Shown here: one piece after another, positions 35,854 through 49,711 of the stretch
Position numbering within the stretch: position 1 is the stretch's first letter
How the letters are laid out: each line of letters starts with the position of its first letter
NCBI GenBank assembly: GCA_030248215.1
Contig: JASANG010001091.1
Location: 62,501 to 126,500, forward strand
Source: Enoplolaimus lenunculus
Lineage: Eukaryota; Nematoda; Enoplea; Enoplida; Thoracostomopsidae
DNA: 64,000 nt
Direction of reading: 5' to 3'
Notes under the pieces: generated by a model
What the model was told of the DNA's origin: nothing
Seen by the model: the letters and a program-made list of their open reading frames with translations, nothing else
Databases searched by the model: none
Position numbers and translations under genes: made by a program

Positions 35854-38800
35854 TCAAATAAACCCAGTAAATTTATGAAATTTCACATATTCATCGTACA
35901 GCCTTGCGAAGCAGTCTCGCGCATTTTCAGACAAATTGCACCTTAGAAACGCAACAGAATGTTCGTCAAACAGGTTTAATAATTCAAACATTCCGATTTC
36001 AAATTGATGTCGAATTTGAGGATGCAAAATTTCTGTTGGGCTGCACGTCGCTGTGACAAAATCCGCAACCAAATACGGGACAATACGTTTGAAATCTGAG
36101 TCACGTCGAGACATTAAGCTAATGATGCGCGTCAGCAGTTGAGCACATTCGGCAGCGCAAAGCAAAACCGTAAATTCTTTGTCAGAAATAATTTCAGACT
36201 CACCAATTAAACTTGATTCTCTCGCTTCCTTTCTACCCTCTTCGCCCAAACAACAATTTTCACGCAACCCAATAAAGGCTATGCTTCTAGTTCCGCCTGC
36301 ACGACATTTTGCTAATTGCAGATTTAGTTCACCATTTGCAGTTGCGAAAAATTTAATCGCAGAACGTAGCATCGCTTGAACAGTCACCATAAACGTTGAC
36401 GCCTGTTCTCCGATCGTTCTAGGAAAATCTCTCAAACACAAATTGAGCAAACAAGCTTTGATATTGAAAACGACACAAAAGTGATGGGCGCAGCATGCAA
36501 ACTGTAACGAATTTACTAAAGTAGCAGCATTAATAGCAGCACTTATAAGATGATTGGGTACAGAGGGTTTCAAGGCATTAAGTAAAGCAACTACTGTGCT
36601 CAAAAATTGCGTACAAAACCCAATATCTTTCGAGCATCTCACATCCGACAATAACGGCACACACGACATAATAGCACTGATCACCCGTGACAACACTGAG
36701 CTGTGTTTCTTTCTCAAGTCAGTATCAACGAAGCGCAGGTAAACCTTCAACCACAACAAATGCCAAGTAACTTGTTGACTACTTTGCTCGGTGAACCCTG
36801 CTACAGCTCGTTCAGCCTCTTGTACCAGGGAGCTAATTTCAAGCTCAGAACGTGAGATCAACCTTATAGCATTGACTACGTCGGACTCGAACTTAGTGAT
36901 CAACTCAATATCCACTGGAAGTTTTTGAGGCAATATTGTAAACAACGCGACAAGCGTTGCCGTCGTACCATCACTGAAGATTGTGTCATAGTCGCTACAG
37001 TACCTGGCAACTGACTTCAATAGATCGCCGACTGAAAATGATAATACAAACGTATAGCGTAACAGGTAACAATATTACTTTAATACTTTCAATAAAAAAT
37101 GCTGAGTTCAAGGGCATAGCCAAAAGGGTTTTGTTGTCAAAGCCCTCTTTGCGAACTTACAAAGGGGTTTGGAACTTTAGTCTTTTTCCAAAAACTCTTA
37201 GCATAAGTCCCTCAGTGCAGTACATTATCATTTTTAGTTAACAACATGACGGAAACAACACATAACTCCATAAGATGTTGCATTTCAACATGTGATTCTA
37301 AACAAATCTGCTGTTGAACGGTAACATTATAAAGTACAAACTTTCCACAGTAAAACATTGTGCGTTCTCTACAACTGATCAGCAAACACATCTATTAATG
37401 CTAAATTTAGCAAATGAAATAGTTTTACAGAAACAGCTCAAACGTAAAATGAATATATCATCGACGAAAACACTCAACTGCTAAATAGTATTATTAGCTC
37501 AACAACTACAATCACTGATAAAATTAAGCGAAATCGTGATCGGTTCAAAAACTGCGGTTCTGTTCGCAATTACTCGTTTCTTGGATGCAATTGATGGTAA
37601 AAGTTATTTGAGCTGGTACCGGTTCCTGCTACTATAATATAACGAGACTGCAGCCGCGATTGCTAGTGTTAGTCGCGATTACGGCGCACTTAATCTCTCC
37701 ATGACTGTATCTAAAGACGAAAGCAAGTAAGTATTCTAACCTGCATAAGCTTCACGAGTAGAAACAACATCTGTCCTTCGCAAAGCGTCCAACGCTGGAT
37801 TCAGTACATCAGAAACAGAACAATGGCTGTCAAATTCAAACCCAAACCGGATAGCACAATTGCATCGAACACTGTAAACGAGCGAAGTGATGGAATCTTG
37901 TTTCGCGTTAGAGAGCATTGCTTTAGCAGCGTTTAGAAGCGATTCATGCAAAATCTTTGAACTGCTCTGAAAGAGTAATGGCAGAATTAATACAGTAGCA
38001 CGGATAGCCCTTCCCGGAAATCTAGCTGCGGACGCAATAGTGTGCGAACCCATGGAGTTCAGAGCACCACTACGTTGCTCTAACCATTGTGCGAGCTACA
38101 GTTACAGTCATGCAAACTTTTCGCAACCATATCTTTTATCGGCACGAAACCCTAATAGAAGATATACATAAACATTCACAACAAAAAGTATTAAAGCACA
38201 TCGCACGACAAAATGATTACCGGAAGGTTTCGCTATGCAATTACTAAGCTACGCAGCTATGCAAACTTGTCGTGTAATAAGTTTTAACAGCCCTTCCCAT
38301 TTTTTGAGTAAAAAATTGTAAACAATACAGAATGAAATATTCTATGACAAAGTAGTACTTTTTATTATTTTAAAACATTAAAATTGTATTATTGGCTTGT
38401 CGTTCGCTGCGCTTGCAAGGTTGCTTTGACCATTATATACCATACCCATGATATGCATGTAACACCCCTCGGTTTTTTTGCTCAGCTGACTTCTGTTTAA
38501 GACTAATCAAATATGATATAATAAAAACTTACATTCACGGTTTTGTTTTTGTTTCTTCGATAAGTTTCAACCATTGTGACGATTACGTCTGATTTGAACT
38601 TTGTTACTATTTCGTCAACTCCATCATTCGCTGCAATTTCTTTCATATTATTCAGCTCGTTATCAACACATTGCACAATGAAAAATTCTTCCGCGTTTCG
38701 ATCGAGTACTTGTTTAATAATAGCATGCAAATCGGCTGAAAAAAAATTATTGTTATTAAGTACATAGCTAGAACACAACGAAATACTGAGAAGAAGCTAT

Positions 38801-41800
38801 TTTTCCGCCGCAAACTACATACTATCAAAATACCAGTAAAATAAACTGTATGTCAAGTAACAAGCGTAATAACTGTTAAGACCACGGTTACGTAGCTAAT
38901 CATAAAAATTAACCATAATACTATGCAAATCGACAACTCTCGTACAATCACGCTAGTCACAGCGCTTATACTGGATCTTATTAAACAAACAAACAAACAA
39001 ACAAACAAACAAACAAACAAACAAACATTACTCTGTTCTTCTAATCCGTATCTATAATATTGCTTTAACCCAAACAATTTAATAACCTTTCAGGCATTTT
39101 TGCAGCAAATTTATATCACAGCGAAGTGGTTGAGAAACAAAGTTTGAAAATTATCATACACTATTAACTTACACAAATAACTCGAATACAGTTCTGCGTC
39201 GAACGCTGTATTTTTAATTGAATGAAACAGAATTTTTATAATAGTTTTCCAATCAATAACAGGCGTCCAAAGATCAACCACGTCTGCGTCACAAAGCGAT
39301 TTGGCCAGCAATTTCACCGTCAACAAACGCAATGCAACATACGCACGGCTAGTTTGTGACGGTTCACTGGTTGTTGTTGAAGCAGCTGCACAATAATGTT
39401 CCAGCCAGTATATTGAGATACCTATAAGCAAATATTATCAAGCTGTGATAAAGTCATGCACAACACACTGATCGTGAAGTGGCATAGTAGCTAACTCCAG
39501 GGCCTATATTCTAAAAATGTGGGCAGTAGACATTATCACTTGCTGATAAGTTTTGCAACTTTAGAAATAGTGAATGGTTCGGCGTGAATTTTGACTGACA
39601 AATTCTTTCCTCTAACTTTAAGCTGCTCCTGTGCGGAAATCCAGAATCGTAGCCTTCGCTTGTCCATTGTTTTAAGACCTTTTAGTTGAGAATACGGCTC
39701 ATTGTGTTATATGGCATGCGTATAAAAACGTATTGCTGCCTCAACGCCTAGGTAACTGTTGCACGGCCAAATTGTTCAACTAAAAATTCAGCAGCGACAC
39801 CATGTAACATCACATGTGCTTGCTCTTCACCGTACTGTGTATAGGCCATATATTTCAAATTGTTTCAAATTTCAATTAAATTTTGAAAATATTTTTAAAT
39901 TTCACCTGATACGAATAATTTCAACACAACGCACGCTTCGAACGGCATCCGAGACAAAAACTGGAACATTCGAATAATTTGACACTGTTGCTGTTCGGTT
40001 AGTTCATTTAAAGCCTGACAACAGCTGCCATGAATTGAAGAAGATTTTCGACACAGTTTTTTCGCAGTGCGGCCAAACTCGCTTACGATTTCAATTGGAT
40101 TCGCTGCGCGACTGCGGCCAAGCAAGCACAATTCTGTTAATTTTCGTAAACAGCCATGCGCGTTGCATAATTTTGAATCCAGTGGCGTTGAAGAGTCGTG
40201 ATTTTGGTTAAGGACGTCTGAAATACATCTCTTATCACGTCCTGTCAGAATTTCGAACGGGATGGTTTTAGTGGTACTAATTATTGAAAAAATCGCCAAA
40301 ACCTTCCAGACAAATATCACAAACGGAGGTTGATCCATAACTTCCGTTATCCACGCCCTTTCCACCCTTTCCAACGTCTTTCGCTAATCATCAAGGCATT
40401 TAAATATTAAATTTTGTGTAGCCAAACCGACTATTCTGCTTCCAGAATTGCACACACACACCTGAACACTTACAGTACCTTTCTATGACTATGATTAGCA
40501 ATGCAACTTGAAAACAATATTAAACCGAAATTCTTAGAATTATCGCTCGCCTACAACTCATTCGATCACCGACATCACGTATTTTGTAAAAATTGATCCG
40601 TGATATCAGCGAACTAAATTAAATTTAACTCATGCTCAAAATTAAAGAAATTAAATACGTTAAAATTTACACCTGCGCAATTTAAAACATCATACACATC
40701 ATGGTAAATTAACACGAACTTGCCGAGTATTTTATTCGCTAAAAGAGCAGCGATAGACCGAACCACCTCTCCAGAGCTGGTCGCAACTATGTTATCAACA
40801 TCCGCTATAGCAGAATGAAAACCGCTATCACAAACCCAAGACGAAACTAGATACTTGAGAGCCAATATTAATTCTTCTGGTTTCAAACGAACAGTAGCAA
40901 TCCCAATGATGTTTGTTAAACATGATCGAATCATTTTACCAGAACGCTGAGATATTTGAGAACTTAACTTGTTATTACTGAAACAAAAACAATACGACAA
41001 CAGATATAAGAGCAAACTCAGCTCCCGAAAATAAAATACCACACCTGGATTAACATTCGCTTCCGAATGATAATTTTTAGAAATACGCCGGAACCGGGGC
41101 ACCAATAAACTGTTACGAGGAATTGCAGTGAATATTGGTTAAACTTATTACTTTTTATCAGCTAATATTTAAAGCGCAATCACAGACATGCCAGCGTACC
41201 AAAAAATAAGCACCACATTCAAGTCGTCGCAGGTGGATGACTTTGATTATCAGCGTATTTTCAAGGAAGCTTTACTTCACGGGCGCCCAGTACTATGGCA
41301 AGGCGGCCTTACTTTATTATCCGCCGTACTGGAAACACAAATGAAACCATGAATCAAAACAAATACAGGAATACTTACCTACAGGAATTACTTTCAAAAT
41401 CGAAATCACTCGCTTGAAGTTCGACCAAAACTTCACCAACACGTCTTGCGACATCACAGAGCCTATTGTCCTCCATCTTGCCAAAGCTCCGTAACGTTAC
41501 ATTTAACCGCAGTTGTTCCAATAGAACGGCACCTTTCATACTTGCTACATCCCTTCTATTTGCTAAGTTCATATTATGATTCCTCAAGCCAATTAGCAAT
41601 TCATCTCCCTGCTTAAGCAAACGCGCTGCATCCAATTCTTTCGGAAAAACATCTTCGCCGTCTTGATAACTCGAAAACATATGCATGCCAACCTGAGCAA
41701 GTAACGATTGCATAGTAAACAATTCACTGGCCATAACTGGTAGAAACATGGATTCTGGTTCGATATCAGCCCTACAAACAGCCGACACTGCTACATTAAC

Positions 41801-44800
41801 CATTTTGTCACACGTGTGAAACAAAGTCTTCATAAACAATTTTTCGTTTAAAATGGGCGCAGACATTACCGTCGCTTGTAAGATATCCAGCCAATACATC
41901 ATATAGGAGACGTAACATGGTTTGTTGACTTTTTCCACAATCTTTTGAAGGCAATTTTGAACGTCGCTTGCTACAGTAGTAAAACAGTTTTCGACTACAG
42001 CCTGTGTACTATTTGATATAGCTTTAGAAAAGCACGACATTGCTGTTTTCCACGCAGCGTACTGAACAACAGATGACTGTTCGCTGCTTTGAGCGGAATG
42101 AAGCGCTTTTAATACGGCGAGTAGAGATGCAACGCAACGATCCAGCTAAAAATCCAAACAATAATATACTAAAGACTAAGAGGTTGACGCTATACTTAAC
42201 GTGCGGCGCCGTCAGTCACCGTCCGTTATCGTTTAGAATACAACGCGCGGCGACGTATAGCAACGAAAGACAATAAAAAAATTTAAAAAGTGTAGCGCCA
42301 ACGTTAACCATCTAGCGCGAGCTGGCAGCATGGAATATAAGACATCGTATTCAAAATGTCGACCTTTAAAGAAAAGAAATGGCGTAATGAATCCAAAAAC
42401 GCTTGTAAACTACTTACTGCAGATTGAATATCCAAGCCATATTATTTCACGTTCTTCTCGTAATATGATGCACGAGCTTACGGGACTATCAAATAATTTT
42501 GATCATTTACTTTAAACTGTATTTGTGCAGGAGGAGATATTACCACTAATAACTTAGTACAGAAAATTACGAACACTGCCCTACAACCAGCCCAATAAAA
42601 CTACTTTGCTAAACTTTTTGCTGCTTATTGAAAAGTGATCAAACCTCAACCAATACACTTTAGAGCATGACTTCGAAAGCATTACTAGCATACGTCAATA
42701 TTTGCACATATTGATTACAACGCCGACAGAATACTGTAGCCGGTTACTAACCTGTCGAACTTGGCCGGAAGTCTCAATGGTGTGCTGCATTAAACCAGTT
42801 ACCGCTTTAGCAGTTATTGACAAATCATCGTTGCCTGTATCGACACATCTTGTGAGCGTATACTTCAAGCTTGAGTCCAGGCTATTCATAATTATAGTTG
42901 AGTGAAGATTCGATAAAACACGAATTGTTTTAACTGCATCGTATTCAATGTCAGCAGCGTTATGCAGTTGACCAAGTAAACTAGTAACCAAATCTAAAGT
43001 AAGTAATATAATGTAATAACATAAACTAGATGACTAACGCTCATACCACAAAGACACCGTATTCCAAATGATTGTAAATAATTTGTAGTATCGTTATAAA
43101 GCATCAAATAATTGTCAAACAAACGATTTTTGAAAACAAGTCGAACGCTTAACAGAAATAATTAAGAATGGGACAAGGTGGGACTGGCACTAAAATCGGC
43201 CCTGAAAAATGTCTATAACCAAGATTTCTTAATTTTTGGAAATGGACTAAATTGTAACCGGCAACACGGCGTTCGTCCGGCAGACCATATAGCCAATCCA
43301 CTCCTAAAATGCACATTAGCCATTCAACGGCAAGACATATGTGAAGTGTTGCCAATAACTGACGAAACATCTTTTAATCAGAGTCCTCAAATATGGAATA
43401 TTTTTCTGAACTAACCACTTATAAAACTGGATACGTCATCAATTTTATCAACCAGTTCAGGGTACATGCCTCGTTTAACGAATTCATTTACCACCAATAC
43501 AACGGATCTCCAATCTGTTGCAGTCTCCAATGGAAAACACGACACTATAATTTCTGTGAATGCTTTCCAAACCACTTTATGATCTAAAAGCAAACTACGC
43601 AGCGATTGAAGTGATCACTCAGAACTCCAAAAGCCGTCTAAATTCTTATTTAGTATTCGACTTCACGTTTGCTAGTGTTTCAGACTAAATTCGTAATTTA
43701 CAAATTAATATTGCATGGTGCTACAAAGTATGTGCTTGCAGATGAAAAAGAGCCAAAATTTCAAATTTCTTACCAAGATATTGAATTAAGTAACCAAAAT
43801 TATTAACAATAATCCATCAGATTTAAACTCCACGAAATAAAATACGCTGCCTCAAATATCACAAACTTCAAAACATGTGCGTATAATTGAAACACTGATA
43901 GTACAGAACACTCAGTACATATACCGAAAAGGTGGCAAAGCAAATAGACCTTAAACATTGTTTTAAAAATGAAACATATTAATACGGTAACATTACCTAT
44001 TGTCCCATCAAAATATGCATCATAAGACGCGTTGAGCACCATTGGTACAACATACGGGAGTAAATAACACCTGTCCAGGTGTGCCTTTGTATCCGGCGAA
44101 ACATGGTCAAGCATTTTTGCTATAAGCGACAAAAATCTCGCAACCACCAAATCCGAACCTGTAACAGCAAAGCACGAGGCAAAATAATTCAAAATTTTGT
44201 CTTAATTTCGAATAAAAAACACAAGATGTAAGAAATGGAGTACACTGCATACACTCTTCATTCGTATACAATATACGTAAACGCTGCCGCTGCGACAAAA
44301 TCATCCAAGCATAAACCGGCAGCGCAAAATATACATAAATCAATACCAAACAAACCCTTTAAATACTCAAGCAAAACAAAACAGATAACAATAACTTCCA
44401 CGAAAAACCCAAAAGTGGTTTTACTAAAAATCGCTTACAGAAAGCAAGTCAAGTCTCTAAAGCCACGCCTTAAATTCCGCTCGCAACCCGATTTCCGAGT
44501 AGCGATTAATTATCTTACTCGATATAACACGCTTCATACTGCCAGCACGAGCTCGCTCGCCGGCACCAAACATCACAATTTGAATCATACGTCTACACAT
44601 ATCTGTCGCATTATTTGGTTCGTTAATCGAACAACTACTTTTCGCCTGAGCAACAAAACTGAACTTTGCCATCCCCAATATGACATCGTGTTGGCACAGG
44701 ACTTTCTTGAAACGTTTCAGCTCAGCAGGCCTTCGACTGAGACTGCTTGAATAAATTATGACTGGTCGTGAACAAGTTTAGAATGCCGCGCTGTTTTTAT

Positions 44801-47191
44801 TGCCAGTATGACTCCACGATAACAACCGTGTTTACGAATAATGAACACAGAATACGAGAAAAGGAGCTTGAGCCAAATTACGAGGTGCCCAATGCAACTT
44901 TAATATGCGTAAAACTACGTCTCTTATCCCTACTAGGTTCCCAACTCCCTGATAAAACTGCGAAATATGCGTCGCTAACAAAGAATTGTATTCCCAATAG
45001 TGTGTGTAGGTTTTCAAAAAAAAACTTCGCCAGCTACGAATCTCAAAATTTGCAATTGAACAAACCAAATGACAAAATGGGCTATATTTCGACATTTAAG
45101 ATCTCATGGTTCGAAAACTACAAAACAAAAATCCGCCCATCACCACCTGTTATTTAGGTTCTACACGCAATTAAGAATATGGGCAAAAACACTAACCAGT
45201 TTAAATTCTTCAACAACTTTAACATCGTTGATAAGACAATTGACCAACAATCATCATTATCACTTTGTACGTTGACTGCCAAAATGTTACTAAGTTTCAG
45301 CAAACTTTCACTCACAAGCATTGCACATTCTAGTGATACCTAAAATTGCAAAAAACAACTAAATCAGCAAAAATGAATGATGCAATAAGTTGCTTATTTC
45401 CAAATCTTACTTGAAACAATTCACAAACTAAGTAAAATGAATCGATCTAATGTTACCCATTTGCTTCAAATTGGGCAGGCCTTCACCGCTACCTTTGCCT
45501 GATGTGCTTGCGCAATGTGCACCACACGCTGTGATGTATAAGAACGTTGAAAGCAACATCATCTGTGACAATCACAGTATCGCATTAGTTGGGTAACGAA
45601 GACCAGATTTGAAAGCGTGCAACCCAACCGTTCTAAAGTAGCTGGACTTCGCTTTGATCTGAACCCCTACAACGCTCTTTTCAATCAAAGCACAACAAGA
45701 CATCTAAGTAAATACTGCTATTAGCGAGCACTGGAAACGTTACAATACGAATCTTTTTGAACTTATTAGAATGAATACAATTAAAGCATTCTTATAGGTA
45801 CCTCAAAATCTGAGATTTCAATTATTGCATTGAGCACTAACAACGGTTGTCGCCTTTGAACGACCTCTGATCTGATTTGTTCACACAATTTCATCCAAAA
45901 GTTTCGACTGAACACACTAGGATCAATTTGAGCTTCTGAAAGATTACAATGCAAAAACGCATGTTTGGTGTATGATCGAATCCACAACGACACGCCGACC
46001 AGTACCCCAGTTGTCTACAAATGATTTGGCAAATCTACATATTTTATCGACAGTACAGAATATGATTGATTCAGATAAATAAATAAATAAATAAAGATAT
46101 TAAAAAAGATATCTGAGCTAATAGACTAATGCGAACACAGACTGCAGAGGTCCATTACACTGCGATCCTTTGTAGTTCATTAAATTATACCAGTAAACAA
46201 ACGATTTTTCCAATATCTAACAACGAACGTCTACCTTGCTGAAAGCTGTTAACCCAAACCCTTTTCCACAGATCTGTATACATTTTCCTTACACATTTAA
46301 GATGACGTGATTTCCTTTTTTATGTGCGGGGTCGATCGACCGGAACCGAAACGTCACAAACATAAACAGGAACCTTTACGACGATTCCCATAATGTTTCC
46401 GTTTCCGAGGAAACGCACTTTTCCATCAGATAAAAAGGTTCTCGACACGAAATTTCATTGACATCAAATAAAACTGACAAACACATAAGCATGATCCACT
46501 CTAATAACAGAACTACCATGTTAAGCTAGTTATATATTTTGCAAAACGCGAAACCAGACAACTAAAAGTCCTGGTTCCGATTTGTAACCATGAACCTGGA
46601 ACCAAAACAATTGGAACTTCCGGTCCAACCCTATTTATATGATATGGATCAACAACATACACGCCATCTAAATTAAGTGAGCTTAAAACTCATGAGATAA
46701 CAGAAACGGGTAATCATTTCAAATTAAGCTTTTCGCTTACCGCCAATGTTCTGAAGACAAAACCGCAGCGTATCCCATATGTTTTCATAAGTATCATTGC
46801 AATCAGCTTTATTATTGGTCAGTTTTTTCACACGCAACAATACGCTTATCAGCGAGTCCAGTATCGCCGTATGTCGGCTTTCACCAGCTACATTGACGTT
46901 CGCTGGCGAACACTGAATCCAAGCATTTTTAGCAATGCTGAGTTTTTGCTTTATATCAAGTGCACTGCGATTTTTCAATGTCGCTTTCAAACTAACTTCA
47001 GGATGCTTGCCCGTCTGTCCATTTAAAACTACGCTGTTGCCAGTTTGCTCAACCAAACGCAGTGAATCTGTGAAATTTGCATCCGTCGCACAATTGCCGT
47101 TTTGTTCAGTATCAAACTTGGGCACTTTTGACGAATCACCATTTGCCGTTTGCGAATCCTTCCGCTTACGTTTCAAATTTGTTACAGGCAT
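35854..47191 (-). CDS. URB2: URB2/Npa2 nucleolar pre-60S ribosome biogenesis protein
   Basis: Works in the nucleolus on early pre-60S particles (yeast Npa1/Urb1 complex). Fifteen exons, 5,196 nt in frame, 1731 aa (human 1524): 46741..47191, 46235..46287, 45802..46014, 45197..45339, 44519..44745, 43997..44158, 43416..43583, 42752..42993, 41379..42145, 40671..40977, 39906..40383, 39173..39421, 38533..38735, 37741..38095, 35854..37031. The start MPVTNLKRKRKD carries a basic, NLS-like run. The LDIKQKLSIAKNAWI stretch matches the family N-terminus. Most of the length is helical, HEAT-like sequence. The last 390 residues are the conserved Urb2 domain, ending RIVPYLVADFV..LHPQIRHQFEIGMFELL..LYDEYVKFHKFTGF. 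Exon 2 is tentative; it is the only piece found that restores the phase between exons 1 and 3. Exon 5 may start at 44745 or 3 nt later. Confidence 0.93.
38983..39027. repeat. (AAAC)n microsatellite
   Basis: About eleven uninterrupted AAAC units in URB2 intron 12. Confidence 0.95.
42181..42311. mobile_element. MITE family K, in URB2 intron 8
   Basis: Left end AGGTTGACGCTATACTTAAC and right end GTAGCGCCAACGTTAACCAT are imperfect inverted repeats. The interior is GCGGCGCCGTC, CACCGTCCGTTA and CGCGCGGCGACG. It begins 36 nt upstream of the acceptor of URB2 exon 9. Confidence 0.65.
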
Positions 47192-48471
47192 GTCTCACAA
47201 ATCCTTGTTATGGCAAGTTGAACTATGTAAAATCTCAGTCTACAATCAATTAAAATCGCTAAATTCAAGGATCAAGTTACAAACGTAACATCCGGTTACG
47301 TTACATCCATGAAAGTTCAGTTCACAGTTTATTTGGAATAAGTCCTGCACAAGAGTAATAACAGACAAATTTGTTTAACAAAAACGACATTAATTGAAGT
47401 TTTAAAGGTAAAGTAAAGGTGGCGCTGTACTTTTTCTTACGTTCGGCGCCGTCCATCACCGCGCGGTGTTTACGTAAATTACTCAAGTACGACACCGTAT
47501 GGTAACGGACGACGCCGTACAAGCATATCGCCAACCTTAACCATTAAATATTATAAGCGCTACGATGCAAAACATTCATTTTGAATTTTGGCAAAGGCTA
47601 ACGCTACTACGCTAAATTACTGTATCTCTAGAGTACCTACTTAAGCGAAGGAATGTCTGTAACGGACAACTAGAATTCCAATAACTCTGCAACACTTTTC
47701 TCTTTGGATTCAACAACTGTCAAAGCGGCCAGACCAACGCGATCCGTCCTTTTCTAAGGCATTCAATTTTCTCGAATGGTACTATTTGTAGCTGCAGCGG
47801 TACACCAAACCGTACAGGTGGAACTGGCGCACCAGTATATGCTCAAAAAATAATAAAAACGAACAGTAATGCAATATAAAGCTTTACTTTATGAAATTAT
47901 ACAAAGCAGACGGCATACACACACAAACCGCAGGCGAAAATGTGAAGCAAAAACCAAGAAGCTGAAAGGTCTCTATAGTTGATCAAAATATTGTACTGCG
48001 AATGTATTTGTTTAATTTTGTTACAAAACATAATTGTAAACATAATTGTAAAAGCAAAACTCATATTTCAATCACTTTCACAACATGCAAGCCGATTACA
48101 ACTATATACTTCATAAACGTTAATCCACTATTGCCACTGTGCTTTTTAAATTTACTATAAAATACTGCTCGTTAACAGTATTACCGATTATTATCGAAAA
48201 GTTTACTGGCAAAAATATTAATAGCCAAGATTTATTAGAGATTAACAATATCTTTCAAAAATGTATTTTCACTTTTCGGTTTTCGTATAATCTTAAAGTT
48301 TTTACTATAGCTGGCATAGTTTCCGGTATTAATTTAAACAAACCAATTACAACAGCTGCAAACAATGACAACAACGCTAATCGTCATCAAAATGAATTTA
48401 AAACACAACGGTGCACATATAAAAATACAAACTAATACAGAGGTATTTTTAAAATTACACAATCTACCAAT
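47192..48471. other. Intergenic, URB2 upstream region
   Basis: Upstream of the URB2 start codon. It contains family K element 47415-47544 and otherwise AT-rich sequence with no recognised gene. A URB2 promoter is expected here, but no TATA box or Inr can be singled out. Confidence 0.4.
47415..47544. mobile_element. MITE family K, upstream of URB2
   Basis: Left AGGTGGCGCTGTAC and right ATATCGCCAACCTTAACCAT mirror the ends of the 42181 copy. The interior shares TTCGGCGCCGTCCATCACCG and GTAACGGACGACGCCGTAC. About 220 bp upstream of the URB2 ATG. Confidence 0.65.
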
Positions 48472-49267
48472 CTGGCTTCTCCACAGCGGGGGGGCCCCAG
48501 CACTTTTCGAAATTTTCATTTTCCCCCCGGCGAAAATTTCGCCGCAACCCAGGAAAGGCCCCCCGGCGAATTTTCGGCCGCCCCCAGCAAATTTTTTTGC
48601 TGGGGGCCCCCAGGACTTTTCTAGGTCAAAAATTTTCAATGTTAAAACGTAAAGACCTGGACTTCTTTTGAGGCGGACATTCGGCAAAATATGATTTTAT
48701 ATTACGCTGAGTACTCATAATTTTTAATAGCGTTACAAATACCCGTAGTAACTAATACAATTCAATAATGAACTGAAAAAGCACAATTATATAAAGACCG
48801 TTTCAGGGCATACAGCATTCGAATGTACCTTGCAGCAGCAAGTTCAACCCGCCTGAGCCTTATGATAAATTAAAGCTGTGACTAATATACAAAATATATA
48901 TTAATCACAGTTTCAATTATAGATTATCTATATTTTATATAATTGTGCTTCTTTCAACTTCTGGTTAAGTTGTCAGTATATACGTAATATTAGTTAAAAT
49001 TATTGTTATTAGCGTTTGCGAGAAATTTTTGTCATGTTGAGTGATGAGTAATCTTACGTTGAGTTGGAAACACGGTCTAGAATGAAAAAAATGGTCCAAA
49101 AAGTCGGTTTGCAAAATTTTAAGCCTGCCCCCAGGACCCTCCAGATCATCTGGGGGCCCCCAGGAAAACTGCCCCCCCAGCAAAATTAGCTGCCCCCCAG
49201 GAAACTCCTGGGGCCCCCCAGGAAACGCCCTCCCCCGGCGGAAATTTTCAAGCTGTGGAGAAGCCAG
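48472..49267. mobile_element. Non-autonomous element E2 (same family as E1), 5-bp TSD
   Basis: Termini CTGGCTTCTCCACAGC and GCTGTGGAGAAGCCAG, with a perfect CCAAT duplication (48467-48471 and 49268-49272). 796 bp against 542 bp for E1. Shared arms contain CGGGGGGGCCCCAGCAC and CCCCCAGGA runs. The shared centre includes AAGCACAATTATA and GACTAATATA...TATTAATCAC. Extra sequence at about 48660-48750 and 49020-49200 is missing from E1. Lies between URB2 and the MPV17L2-like gene. Confidence 0.88.
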
Positions 49268-49711
49268 CCAATATAATGTTCATAAACTTTTTATAAAATC
49301 TTCAATTGATCATCAACGGATTCACTATCTGGACTAGGCAATTGATCCTAAACAATCGATTTTTAGTATTTAATGCACCGATGACAATAACGTCCTTTCA
49401 AAGCGTTTGCAAATAAACAATATGTTTGAAATTGAATTATCTGGAAGCGATGCCATTTCGCAGACAAAACTTACCAGGAAATAATACCGCATCTGCATAG
49501 TGTACTACAAACATCACTCCACGTTCAAAAGCGTTCACATTATAATTGCTGCACAAAATGTGCAAACAATCCGGAGTTATTTACAACGCTTATTGCTCTA
49601 ATGCAATGCAAGACAAACATACAAAAAACCTAGGACAATTTCATAAAAAATCATTCTAATAAGCTAAATTAAATTATACCAAAAAATGCCCTGTTAGTTA
49701 TCGAAACGCTA

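Noticed and set aside
43149-43370. Extra URB2 exon
   Set aside because: Exons 7 and 8 already join in phase (GTTAGT donor at 43415, TTTAG acceptor before 42993), and this ORF lacks splice signals that would fit.
48334-48687. ORFs across element E2 with Gly/Pro-rich product
   Set aside because: The product is simply the translation of the G and C homopolymer arms; the same happens in E1 at 18027-18438.
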